The notes: a model not told the origin generated them from the letters alone. A stretch of 19,776 nucleotides of DNA from Chloromonas sp. AAM2 (GCA_004335635.1 QAXH01004051.1:2475-22250); one strand, 5' to 3'; shown: positions 1 through 10,100, counted from the stretch's first letter. A program made the numbers and translations.

Positions 1-400
1 TGGCACGCAGCCCTTACTTCGTAGCCATGCTTCAGGCAGCCGGGGCTGTAGGCAAGACGTACAAGTCCTCACATGAACGTGAACACCTGGCACATGACTC
101 TGGCCGTTTTATGCCACATTGGCACTTTGGTTGAGCTTTGGTTGAGCTTTGGCCTAACTAACCTTAACTAACCCTAACTGTAAAACCGTTCATTGGGTCC
201 TGCTTTCCCCGCTTTCATGGCTCGCTTTCGTCAACAGGGAAGCTTGAAATGTCCCCGCTTTCGCTTGCGCTTTCGCTTTCGCTTTCGTTTCTGGATTAGC
301 AAGAGATATCTCCTGCCAGTATAAGTCATCAACTGCTACAGCGCACATGCACTTTGTCATAATTGGAGGGCAGCCTATTCCTGAAATTTATAGAGGACTA
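1..400. other. Non-genic 5' flank with short repeats
   Basis: I see no coding exon here. An 11-bp unit (TTGAGCTTTGG) repeats at about 126-152. It is followed at 153-180 by a patch of CTAAC, CTTAAC and CCTAAC units that looks like degenerate telomere repeat. A GCTTTC-rich tract begins near 201. The patch is too short and irregular to call a chromosome end. Confidence 0.5.
201..290. repeat. GCTTTC hexamer tract
   Basis: Imperfect GCTTTC/GCTTGC units are scattered from about 201 and become contiguous at 257-290. This is a purine/pyrimidine-skewed simple repeat with no sign of coding. Confidence 0.8.
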
Positions 401-406
401 GTGTTG

Positions 407-425
407 CGCCGCGCATTGCGCGGCG
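407..425. repeat. GC-rich inverted repeat (8-bp arms)
   Basis: The arms CGCCGCGC (407-414) and GCGCGGCG (418-425) are perfect reverse complements around a 3-base ATT loop. The hairpin lies just upstream of the G-rich tract at 434. No function is assigned. Confidence 0.7.
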
Positions 426-433
426 AGCGCACC

Positions 434-477
434 AGGACCGGGGACCGGGACCGGGGACCGGGGACCGGGGACCGGGA
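434..477 (+). repeat. GGGACC tandem repeat, G-quadruplex-prone
   Basis: About seven GGACCGG/GGGACCGG units of 6-7 bp run in tandem. Each contributes a run of three or four Gs on the plus strand, so the tract could form a G-quadruplex. This is inferred from sequence only. Confidence 0.85.
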
Positions 478-880
478 ACAGTCAATTTCAGGAAGCACCA
501 GAACACTCGGGCACTGAAAGCCTAGCCCAACAGTGCCTGCAACAGGCGGCAGCAGGTCAGGCAAAAACAGCGCAAGTCACGTGCAACTTGGACAGAGCAT
601 GCCGTACTTGTAAGCATCTGTCTGTATCTTGTCAGAACAGGATCAGACGCGGTTACTTGCCGACAACATGCAGCTCATGTGCAGTCACAACCACTGTTGA
701 GGGACAGGGGACCAGGGTCCTCCGACAGGGCCGGATGCCACGGCTGATTTGCCGTCCGGTGGCAGAGTACAGGCGCGTTTGCTTGCAAAGGGGTCATGTT
801 GACCTGACAGGCGTCACGTTATTACAGGCACACAGGCACACGGCATGCTGTCCACTGGCCAGTCGACTGCGTTACGGTAT

Positions 881-940
881 GGTGGTGTGGTATAGCAGAT
901 GGTGGTGTGGTATGGCAGCCGGTGGTGTGGTATAACAGCC
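881..940 (+). repeat. 20-bp minisatellite, three copies
   Basis: Units start at 881, 901 and 921. Each begins GGTGGTGTGGTAT and ends in AGCAGAT, GGCAGCC or AACAGCC. Confidence 0.9.
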
Positions 941-1081
941 GGCAGATAGCAAGCAAGAGCAGGTGCAGCAGGCTGCAGGCGCATCTGGTGCCGTGCAGCA
1001 GGCAGATGGCAAGTCAGGTTGCAACTCGCCAGGTGCAGTGCAGGCGAGTTATGGAGGGTGTGGCGGGACAGGCACCTTGGT

Positions 1082-1102
1082 CTCCGTGCAATTTGCACGG
1101 AG
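1082..1102. repeat. Near-perfect palindrome (10-bp arms)
   Basis: CTCCGTGCAA (1082-1091) and TTGCACGGAG (1093-1102) are exact reverse complements around a single T. The related copy near 582 has lost the symmetry. The function is unknown. Confidence 0.7.
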
Positions 1103-1329
1103 CATGCCGCAGTCGTAATAAGCATCTGTCTCTATCAGTCTCTGTCAGGACAGGATCAGACGCGGTCACGTGCCGACAGCATGTCAGCATCTCATGTTCA
1201 TGATAGGTATGTTCATGCAACTGGCCAGTCCGAACCCAGACGCCCGGGTGGCAAGCATGAACAGGTGCAGCAGGCTGCAGCAAATCAGGCGCCGTGCAGC
1301 AGGCAGATGGCGAGCTGGGTTGCAGAACA

Positions 1330-1720
1330 TCAAGGCAGCGGCGCTTTCCGAGCCGGCCCGGGCCCCCCAGCGAACCCGCGGCCCCGGAACAGAGGCCCCG
1401 CAGCCAGCGCAAAGGAAGCGGAGCACGACGGCGCGCGCGCGACCCCGAAAAAGCACCGCCACGTGACGCCCGTTTCTTCTCGAGAAGCTTCCGGAGGGCC
1501 CCGGAGCGGCCGTCCGGCAGAGAGGCCCAGCCTCCGGACCGCCCCGATCCGCCCGGCGAGCGCGAGACGCCGGAAAAGCACCGTCACGTGCCGCCCGTTT
1601 CTTTCTCAAGGCTTCCGGAACGCTCCGGAGCGGCCGTCCGGCATCAAGGCCCCGCCTCCGCACCGCCCCGGCCCGCCCGCCCCGCGCCGGCACGGGCACC
1701 GCGCTCGCGCTCGCGATTCA
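1330..1720 (+). promoter_or_regulatory. GC-rich island upstream of gene 1, with 125-bp tandem repeat
   Basis: This block is far richer in GC and CpG than its surroundings. Two copies of a unit of about 125 bp are offset so that 1453 pairs with 1578. Each carries AAAGCACCG, an E-box/G-box core (ACGTG), a TTCCGGA stretch and GGAGCGGCCGTCCGGCA. GAA/TTC triplets near 1484-1500 and 1613-1625 resemble heat-shock elements. Its place just before the candidate start at 1761 suggests a promoter. That role is inference; the base composition and the repeat are seen directly. Confidence 0.4.
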
Positions 1721-1760
1721 GGGAAGATTTCCAAAACTTCTGCCACAATCCCAAACAATC

Positions 1761-4663
1761 ATGTGTGCTGAGTATGACCTGGGCCAGCCTTCCTATGACT
1801 TGATGCATATGCCTGAAATGCCAGCCTCGCACACTCAAGGCCTGCTTACCACACTCAGTAACTTTTAACACTCGCTTGCCATCTCTTTGTCTTCACAGGA
1901 GCGGAACAACGATACACCATTAGCCGGAACCAGGTGCTAACATTCGATACATTCAGCTTTGACGCGCTGCTGCCACAGCCCATCATTCTTCTTCCAGAGG
2001 ATGTGGCGAGGGCCAGGCTCCCAAAGACTGTGCTGGACAACAACCAGGCCATCATGCACGAGGCAACAGGAGAGATCTATCACGACTTGTCCCTGCTCGT
2101 GATGAATTTTGCCTGCAACCTCAAGTTCGGCACGTCCGAAGACGGGCTGCATGGGCGTGATGACCAACTCTTTCGGGTGCGCAGATTTGATGAGCAGAGC
2201 AAAGGTGACAGCTCTGCCAGGTGGCAGAATTTCTGACTGCACAAGCTGCAAGTTCAGCGGTCTCGTGTCTGTTGTCACCATCTGTCCACGGTTTGCAGAT
2301 TGTTTGTTTCTTGTGACTGAGTCAAACCCTTGGCCAATAGAAAGTTTGCTCAAGTATGCCAAGGTTTGCAGGTAGACTGTTTCAAGCCGTATAACCACAT
2401 CATGGCCACACAGCCACAGATCCCCGTAGCTCCGGGTTTGAACAGTTTTGTGCATATGAACTGTGTACCAGCAGTGTTATCACTATTGCAATCCATGCCT
2501 GACAGCACTCTGGCTCCTGCAACGCACTGCAATATGTGCAGATCATGTGCAGGCTGGGGTTGTTGACACCAGAGCGCAACAGGAAGAGCAGCGTCAGCAG
2601 CAGCAGCAGCACACGGTTGGACGTAGTCCTCGGAAATCCCGCTATGGTTGTGATTGAAGAGAAACCTTCGGTGGAGGAGCTCATCACTGCAAAGCAGGAG
2701 GTGCAGTCCAAGTTCACGTTTATACCACACTACAACAAGATCAATTACGTGATCGCTGTGTTTGTTGCCGGAGACATTGTGGAGATGACAACCATAGGGC
2801 GCCAAGGTAGCTCGGCAGCTGGCCACCGCCGGTTCGACGTGTCGGATCCCGAGCAGTGTATCCAGTGAGTGGTCGTGACTGGGACATCGGAATGACCTGT
2901 TGAGATTTGCCGTATAGCATGTAGGATTGCTGCAACACTGTGGCGAGGCAGAGACACCTGCGTGCCTATCCATGCGTACGTTCCTTTTGTGATTGGCTGC
3001 ATGCACGTGCATGCTACTGCCTGCATGTCCGTGCTCGCATGCCACTGCCTGCATGCCACTGCCGGCAAACGAAGCGCCCACAGGCTTCCAACTCAGTCGC
3101 AGATGGTTGCCGATATTGTTTGCTTCCTGCACATGCCCTGTGCACAGCCCATGATGTAGAGGGCATGCTCCAAGGCTACATGCATGTCGCCCTCTTGAGG
3201 CCCATGTGGTGACTCAACGACAGGGGCACACACAAGCTTGGCACCCATATTGTCCAGCACCCACTGCCCTCCCACAGATGCAGGACTTGTGTCATGTATT
3301 CCCTGCCGCCTCCTAGTTACAGTGCTTACGCTTTGTATCCACAATGCATATTTGCCGTTGCGTGTGTGCAGGGCAATACAAGCGGCGGTGAACATTGGTC
3401 GCCTCTGCATGTATGTCCATCACGAAGCTCTGCTTCATCCACCAATGTTTCCATTCAACAAGACTCACCGCAATGCACGCCGCACACTGCGCATCAGCCA
3501 CACTCATGTGGACAAGACGTACCACCAGATGTCACCTGAGCAGGCGGAGCTTGTGAAGAGCTTCTATACGCGGACGCAGGCAGCTGGGGTGCAGCACGTG
3601 GAGACAGCTGTCAAGATTGAGACCAAGACCAACGGGGATCTGGCCCTTACCTTGGAACCAGTTGGCTTGGCGAGGCTGCCTGAGAATTGTGGAGAGGCAC
3701 AGGTGAGGCATGTGACTGATACTGAGACGCTTGGTAGGGCCTTGGCAGTGCACCAGGACTGGCAGCATCATTGGTGGTAGGTCAGATGACTCAATCTGCT
3801 GCCGTTGAGTTGAATCTCATTACTCTCCGACTTTCCTTGACAGGTGGCGTGCCGATGCATGCTGGAAGCGCTTGAGGGCAGCCATGGCCTGGGCTTCATC
3901 CTCATTGACCTCCGGTGGCAAAATGCCATTCTACTAGAAAGTGGGCAGTGGGCATTCATTGATCCCGAGTTCGTCCGCAAGGTCGGGGATCCCCTCCCAC
4001 GTGGTCTGCTTTGACTGGAGCAGTCAGTGCTGCTATCAAACGGATCTGTATGCCTTGGGCAAGATGCTAGAGGAGTTGGCGGGCCGCTGGCAGTCTCCTG
4101 ATGGTCCGCAGTTCAATGATGCGCTGCGCGACCTCCAGCGCCTTTTGCTGTCCAAGACGAGGTGCTTTGGCGAGCAGCTCACAGCCAAACGTGTACTGGA
4201 GAAGTTCCCCAGCATCAAGAACGCCACCCCTCAAGCCAGCCCCAACACAGGTGAGCCTTACGCCATTCCACCACCAGCCTCTCAAACTGTGCTGCAATAC
4301 TTCATTTAGTCAGACCAGACCAACCAATGATTGTCATTGGTTTCGGCACAAAAGTTGGTGATCATCAATCACGCAACTGACGATTTCAGGGCACAATCTG
4401 CGTATCCACTCAAGGTATCTCTGGCCTGAGTTCGCCTTTGCTGCATGTTGCTTCAATGGGCCTCGGTTTTGATCCCCATCTGCCATTCGCCATTGAGATG
4501 GAGACGACATACGGTCGTAGTGCTCAACATGCTGCATATGGGTAGGCAGGGCTGGTGCTGCAATTGCACAGGCAGCCAGGAGCTGGCATTGCACACTTGT
4601 CTACTGGGCCACCTTTGTTGCCTGCGTGCAGACGCCCAGAAGAAGGCCAGGATCACTATATGA
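1761..4663 (+). CDS. PD-(D/E)XK nuclease-like plus protein-kinase-like protein (Crinkler-type architecture)
   Basis: Proposed exons are 1761-1857, 1899-2204, 2573-2806, 3278-3702, 3844-3981, 4028-4250 and 4632-4663. They join in frame to 484 codons plus stop. Exon 3 carries TRLDVVL then VVIEEKPS, a D...E-x-K pattern typical of PD-(D/E)XK nucleases. Exon 5 carries GFILIDLRWQNAILL and WAFIDPE, matching kinase HRDxxxxN and DFG: the catalytic Asp, the Asn and the metal-binding Asp are kept, but HRD His/Arg and DFG Phe/Gly are lost. Exon 6 (TDLYALGKMLEEL) fits the kinase C-lobe. No glycine loop is evident, so activity is uncertain. A nuclease followed by a kinase is a known layout among Crinkler (CR) effector C-terminal regions; that link is inference from memory. 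No N-terminal CR header or signal peptide is seen. The start, the 41-nt first intron and the second and last junctions are tentative. The reading frame breaks near 3982-4027. Confidence 0.5.
3982..4027 (+). other. Reading-frame break in gene 1: 46-nt intron or frameshift
   Basis: The frame of the HRD/DFG-like exon hits TGA at 4012-4014, while the downstream C-lobe lies in the next frame. A GT...AG pair (AAG then GTCGGG; GTCAG then TGC) would remove 46 nt and rejoin the frames in phase 0. Alternatively, a single-base change near 3995-4005 shifted the frame, since the +2 frame also reads sensibly there (CFDWSSQCCYQTDLYALG). I cannot decide between an intron, an assembly error and a decayed gene. 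Confidence 0.6.
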
Positions 4664-5345
4664 GGCGACAAGCCTTGGGACGCTTTCAGGTGGCCTGTGG
4701 CCGCGGCCGTGCCAGATCACGACCGGCCTGGGTGGCGCTGTAGTCAGTAAGCAGGAGCTCTGGCTGCTGGAGCCGCCTGCTGGGATGGTGGCGGCATGGT
4801 GGCATCCGCAGGTGTGGGTGTGTGTGAGGCTGCATCACCCTCGCTTGGCCGTTGCAGCATGCAGGGGGTCCTGTCAGCGGCCTGGTGTAGAAGTAGACAA
4901 AGGCTGGCCTGAACTTAGGTTAGCTGTCGGCTAGCATTCCGCTGCCTGCAATTTGGGCTAGCCTGCCTTCATTTTGGTTCTCTTCTCTGGCTGCCCCTTG
5001 TTGCTAGTTCTTGCTCGTCTGGCCTACAGCTTCGTGTGTTGGTGCCCAGGACATTTCAATGGTGGAGAGCTCACCTGCTCTATACTCACCGCTGTTGTTC
5101 TGAAGCATCTACTCCTACTACATCGTGTTGACTACTGCATCGTGTTGGTGAAACACTGATATTTTCCGCAGACATTTGCCGGCGACATTTGGTGGGCGCC
5201 GTACTCACTACTGCAACCAATGGTTTGTTCTTCAAGTGACTGGCATCACTGCTGTGCCACGTAGTTCTTCTGCCTAAGTGGGGCCCAGTGTGCGAGCCAC
5301 GAATCATAACCACTGCCGTCTGACCGTCTTTCAATAACGCACCTG
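4664..5345. other. Intergenic / probable 3' UTR of gene 1
   Basis: No convincing exon. The first part may be the 3' UTR of gene 1, but I saw no TGTAA, the usual polyadenylation signal of chlorophyte algae. Short open frames on both strands resemble no family I know. Confidence 0.4.
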
Positions 5346-5355
5346 AGTGTTGAGG

Positions 5356-5452
5356 AGTGATGGTAAATATAGTGATGGTAAATATAGTGATGGTAAATAT
5401 AGTGATGGTATAGTGATGGTACAGTGATGGTAAATATAGTGATGGTAAATAT
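5356..5452 (+). repeat. 15-bp AT-rich minisatellite
   Basis: Five copies of AGTGATGGTAAATAT are interrupted by two 11-bp short units (AGTGATGGTAT and AGTGATGGTAC) at 5401-5422. The minus-strand frame through it (Tyr-His-His-Tyr-Ile repeats) is a by-product of the repeat. Confidence 0.95.
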
Positions 5453-5465
5453 AACTGAGTATAAA

Positions 5466-5515
5466 ATGATATCAAGACCTGCCAGTGCGGAAAGATAAGA
5501 TGATATCAAGACCTG
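5466..5515 (+). repeat. 16-bp direct repeat pair
   Basis: ATGATATCAAGACCTG occurs exactly at 5466-5481 and 5500-5515, just after the AT-rich minisatellite. Confidence 0.9.
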
Positions 5516-5518
5516 GCT

Positions 5519-6169
5519 TGCAAAGACATAAAAATGCAGAGGACTGACTTACTCTATTGAACGTGCGGAATGGCTTGCCACTGGTTTGTAGTACAGTCAG
5601 CAAATCACAGAAGTAGGAGCAAGTCATGCAATGGAATGCAAGGTCAGCATCTGTGCACGCAGCCTGCGTGCTGCCAGACGTGAAGCAGCGTTTGTGAGGA
5701 AAAAGCTCGTTCCCGCATACAAGGCCAGCCTGCACATAAAAGCAATGCCTTATGGCAGTGCCAGCCACGCATCTTCCAGTGTCCACATTTTGCCTTTCGC
5801 GTATCATCTGTTTGAAGCAAAGACCTGATTTCCATTCGCGTGTCCAAATGCTCACAAGGTCGAGTTTGATTGTTGTCAATCGAAAGATCAAACAGTCCAG
5901 CGGCACACAGGGGCCATTAAGGAATTTTTGAGTAGGGAGGATCCGATGACGTGTTGCACAGATTGGCCATGCTAAGCCTCTACACCTTGGATCAAACCAT
6001 TGCCCATGCGAGCACACCTACCAATGTTGCAACACGATTCCATGATAGGGCATGCACTTGAGGGGCCGGTCCATGACAGAAGGGTTGTGAGCATTGTGAG
6101 CATGTAGTGGTGACGCAACAGCGCTCAAGTGTATGCACAGGCCAGGCTTGCAGCCCAGCTCGTGTAGAA
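5519..6169. other. Intergenic, no supported gene
   Basis: A minus-strand open frame at 5472-6017 (181 codons) runs through here. Its Cys- and His-rich composition and lack of any recognisable motif suggest chance. I see no RNA gene or element. Confidence 0.4.
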
Positions 6170-6219
6170 CAAACTGAAGTGCACGCACACTGCACAAACT
6201 GAAGTGCACGCACACTGCA
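6170..6219 (+). repeat. 25-bp perfect tandem duplication
   Basis: The 25-bp unit beginning CAAACTGAAGTGCACGCACA is present at 6170-6194 and repeated exactly at 6195-6219. Confidence 0.95.
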
Positions 6220-6925
6220 AATCAGATGTGTCTTACAAGCTGTTAGATGCAGTACTTGAATGCACCCAGACTGGAGCTGACAGGAGAAACAAAACCGCTC
6301 ATGCTTTACAAACATGAGCAAAAGCTCAAGTTGAAGGTGAGATGGCACCACCGTGGCACCCCAAGAGAAATGTGATGTGAACGTGATGCTTGTCTTGCCT
6401 CATTCACGTCATTCCCTCTGTTCAAGGTGAGCCAGCAAGATCATCACAGCAGCTTGCAGGATGAGGTTGCCTGAGGCTTCCATGAGCATAACGGTTTGCA
6501 GTCAGGCTGGATACTGCACAGCAGATGCAAGCAGTGATCACGGGTGGCAGCACCCTCGCGGCACACTCCAAGAAGCCCGCCCGCAGGTGCCGCCAAGTTC
6601 AGCCATCTTCAGCTGAAGTATGCTGACGGCCAATGTCCCAGAATCAATGCTGGCCGAGCCAATGCTGTGTGCCCACGCTCCTGCAATCACGAGTCCGTAA
6701 CAGGCCAAGCTGGTTTGTTGTCCACCTATTCATGTGCATAAACCTGCAACCTGTGCATTGCTGCGCTTTCATAGCTCCTGACTGCCTGTTGTCAAGAATC
6801 CTGCATATGCACCCTGAGGCGGAATTGCTGATGAGGCTGCATGAACCAACTTGGTGACATGACACTGTCTCCCTGCACCTCCGCTGACGGGAAGGCTAGG
6901 ACGTTACCAACTCACCTGTGCAACC
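6220..6925. other. Intergenic sequence upstream of ORC1
   Basis: No coding exon can be supported. The stretch likely includes the ORC1 promoter toward its right end. The small open frames at 6544-6865 on both strands have no recognisable features. Confidence 0.4.
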
Positions 6926-6933
6926 ATGCACGT

Positions 6934-7050
6934 GTTCGCGCGTTTTTTTGAAGTTTGAACCGCTCCGCCAACCTTGACCAGCCATTCGTCGCTCTGTCGC
7001 AACTCGCACCTGACATCTCACGGGCTTCAAATTTTTGAGCGATTTCGCCC
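6934..7050. promoter_or_regulatory. E2F-like sites upstream of ORC1
   Basis: TTTCGCCC at 7043-7050 fits the E2F consensus WTTSSCSS exactly. GTTCGCGCG at 6934-6942 fits except for its first base. Both lie 90-210 bp before the proposed ORC1 start at 7140. ORC genes in plants are known E2F targets, so S-phase control is plausible. Single short matches can arise by chance. Confidence 0.4.
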
Positions 7051-7139
7051 TTCGGTCAGTATCTGTTCGGCGTCATGCAGAGAGTGTGAGCTGGCAATTC
7101 ATCATCAAGGGTCTAAACACCGAGGCGTAGCAGGGAACT

Positions 7140-10100
7140 ATGAAGCGCCACACACAGAGCACGTTGCTCTTTCCAACCATCAAGCCTACAGGTGCGCTGC
7201 TTCAGGTCGTGGACCTGCTGTGCATGGCGACTTTTCGCAGAACTGCGCTGACATGCTGGCCATCGGCCATGCTTGCAATGCACAGCAGGGGAAAGGTCGT
7301 CTGCTCGTCAGCTTGCCAAACAGGATGGAGCAAAGGAAGGAAGCAAAGTGACTTGGGGTTCCAATGTAGAGGAGCCATCCACCAAGCAGCAGGCCAAGAA
7401 GCAGGGTACTGCAACCAGGTCAAAAGCACGGAGCGAGCAGCTGTTCGACGATGCAGAGCCACAGGAGCAGCAGGTCACACTGCGCGCTGCGCGCGCAGTG
7501 AAGACACCTGTGGAAACCAAAACCAAGGCAAAGACAGAACCAACACCTCGCACCAGCAGACTCAGTGCGCCACCATTGCCAGAATCAGCCCATGCAAGTG
7601 CCCAGCAGCAGTCAAAGCAGGCGCCCAAGAAGGCCATGCAGGCTAGCAGCAGCCCATTCAAAGCTTCCAAGCGTTCGCACAACGTGGGTGGCAAGCAGGT
7701 AAGGACCACATGCAGACGCCTGTGCACCAACATGCATGCCCTTTCACACCTCTCGAGGCAGGATGCATGCTTGCTGATCAGCTGCGCACACTTAGCCACA
7801 CATGCATGCACATGCTGGGCCATGTGAGCATGCTTTCAGCTGCCTGTGGTTATGCATGCATGCACGTTGCCTTCATCCTGTAAATGTTCGTCACCCTGTA
7901 CTTCTGGCTCGTAGGGCGCAGCTGTGCAGTTCTTTGACAGCTATGAGGTGCATGGAGAGGAGTACAAGGTAAGCCTGACAGGTGCACCATGCAGTCGGAC
8001 ACATGCATTTGGACACATTGCACCATGCATACGAGCAGAAACATTTTGGGCATATGGCACCATGCACGCAAGTAGTGATGGCATTTTGCTCATGCGTGAA
8101 ACTGACTGCATGCGTTGTTGCTCCACAGGTCGGGGATTCAGTGTATGTGGTGCGCACAAACGACCAGTCGCAGTGGCCTGATGACCAGGCTGGTGAGTCA
8201 ACTGGACCATTGATAGGCCAGTGTAAAGCCTATCAGCAGTACGTACGACGCCTTGTGTACCATGCATGCAGCTGCCAGTGCTCAGCAGGAATCGTGCATG
8301 GAGGGCAGAATGTTGGGTATCGGGTAAGCACATGGAAGCAAAATGTTGGACGTGAAGCAAGCACGGCATGGTGCAGGGCTCCCAATCGGTCTCAAAAGCT
8401 GGAGAGCGACGTGTTCCAGACCCCCACTCTGGGCATGGCAACAACAGAACATCATCATGACACCAATGACATGGGTTCCTGCGCCCATGCCCATGCAGAG
8501 GATGTGTGCGTCACGTGCAACAAGGGCAACAAGAGTCACACTATTCTGGAGTGTGAGCGGTGCCTCGGGGGCTTCCACATGGCCTGTCTGAAACCCCCCC
8601 TAAAGGCGGTGCCAAAGGTAAAGCAGCAAAATTGCTTTCCCACCTAAAACAGCATTGAAGTAGATGTGCCTAATGTTTGGGTAGAATTACTCGGTGATGG
8701 CTAAGCAGCTTCTCTTGCAATCAAGATGGCCTGAGATGAGAGTGCCATGTCAGTTTGAAAAATGTCATGATGCCGATGGTGATGTGTGTGCGTGCACAGG
8801 GTGTATGGGTGTGTGATGGGTGTGCTCGGGGAGAGGACCCGGCAGCCACCAGGAGGCTTCGCACCACCTATGAGAAGGTGAGTAGAAGGTGCACAGGAGC
8901 CATGCGCATGCAGGAGTCCTGCACACGCAACAGCAATGCAATGCAAGGGCCATGCAGTCATGGTCGCTCATAGATCTCACGTGTGTGGCCATTCCGAACG
9001 CTCGTTGACGTGTTTCTACGGCTGCTCATTGCTGTGGCTGCACACAAGACTGGCTGCACACAAGACTGGCTGCACACAAGACTGGCTGCACACAAGACTG
9101 GCTGCATACAAGACTGGCTGCACACAAGACTGGCTGCACACAAGACTGGCTGCACACAAGAGAGTGCAATGCACTTCAACTTGAAGCAAACTGCCAGTGC
9201 ACATCACAATTCAATCCTTGCATGCATAACGACTGCAAGTGAAGTGTGTTTGCATTGCAGTTTCTGTTTGCGCCCAAGGAGCGGGAGGTACTGGCCCTGG
9301 GAGTCATCACAGGTTTCGTCAAGGTGGGAGATACTTTTAATGGCAATATTTTTGTTATCAATTAGTTATGGTGAGAGTTCTCTCAGTTACATCAGGGCGG
9401 TATTGGCCCTGGGAGTCATCACAGGCCTCATCAAGGTGAGAGATTGCAAAGCAAGCCAGCAAGGGGCCTCTTTTCATGGCTTGTACCTGGGCGCCTCTCA
9501 TAGCCCGCTTTTACTCTCTGCCAAGCTTCTGCTTTTTCCTGTGTGTTAGTTTGTTGGTCCACCTTTCTTCTTTCTCGCTCAGGGTAAGTCTTAGCTTCGT
9601 CAAGGCCATTAAGGGATGGCAAATGTATGCATGTATGCCTGTGTCATCAGGCCTCTCACACACTTTGTCTTGCCCCATATCATGCCTTACCCCTGTCATG
9701 TGACTGTGTTCCCATCTTGTCCTGCGGACCTCTTTGGCGTGAAGATGCAGCCTGAGCCATTCTCTGATTGCTTGTCATGCCGCAGTTGGAAACCATGTTC
9801 TCATCCTGTTTTTATCATGTGGTGCCATGCCCTCACTTCATATCGTGTCCTTACAGAACCGCGGAGGTGACGGTGCGCTGGAGATCATGTGCCAGTACTT
9901 CTGCCGGCCACAGGACACGCACATGGGGAGACAGGTGTGTGTGCGTGTCATAGTGTGTGTGAAGGACACGCACATGGGAAAAGAGGTAGGCAAAAACGGC
10001 GAAGGCAGACCATCTTGCTAAGGCTCTGTGCCTGAGACTACTGCAGCTGCATGTGACATGTAATGGTTGATGTATATATGTATATTTACCTAGCGTGAAC

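Larger units (their letters stand above)
560..1330. repeat. Two diverged dispersed duplications
   Basis: About 90-110 bp at 582-672 recurs, diverged, at 1087-1196; both copies share the core CAGGATCAGACGCGGT. A second segment of about 65 bp at 958-1024 recurs at 1262-1328; both share CAGGTGCAGCAGGCTGCAG and GCCGTGCAGCAGGCAGATGG. The open frames here look like chance frames in biased sequence. I see no coding gene. Confidence 0.75.

Noticed and set aside
1019..1803. Long plus- and minus-strand frames in the GC-rich island
   Set aside because: Pro/Arg/Ala-rich translations arise in several frames at once from GC-rich repeats, so coding is not supported.
5472..6017. Minus-strand 181-codon open frame
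   Set aside because: No recognisable domain; Cys/His-rich composition typical of a chance frame; no supporting splice or promoter signals.
7140..7191. PIP-box-like motif (QSTLLF) at the ORC1 N-terminus
   Set aside because: It lacks the paired aromatics at the required positions, and exon 1 is itself tentative.
7273..7827. A single open frame used as the ORC1 first exon from its leftmost codon
   Set aside because: It begins with TTG, there is a TGA in frame at 7249, and it reads past the good donor at 7698. An upstream ATG exon at 7140 with an intron is more likely.
8983..9549. 188-codon open frame through the intron 6 minisatellite
   Set aside because: It is the 16-bp repeat read through; only 9261-9323 within it is real coding sequence, in ORC1.
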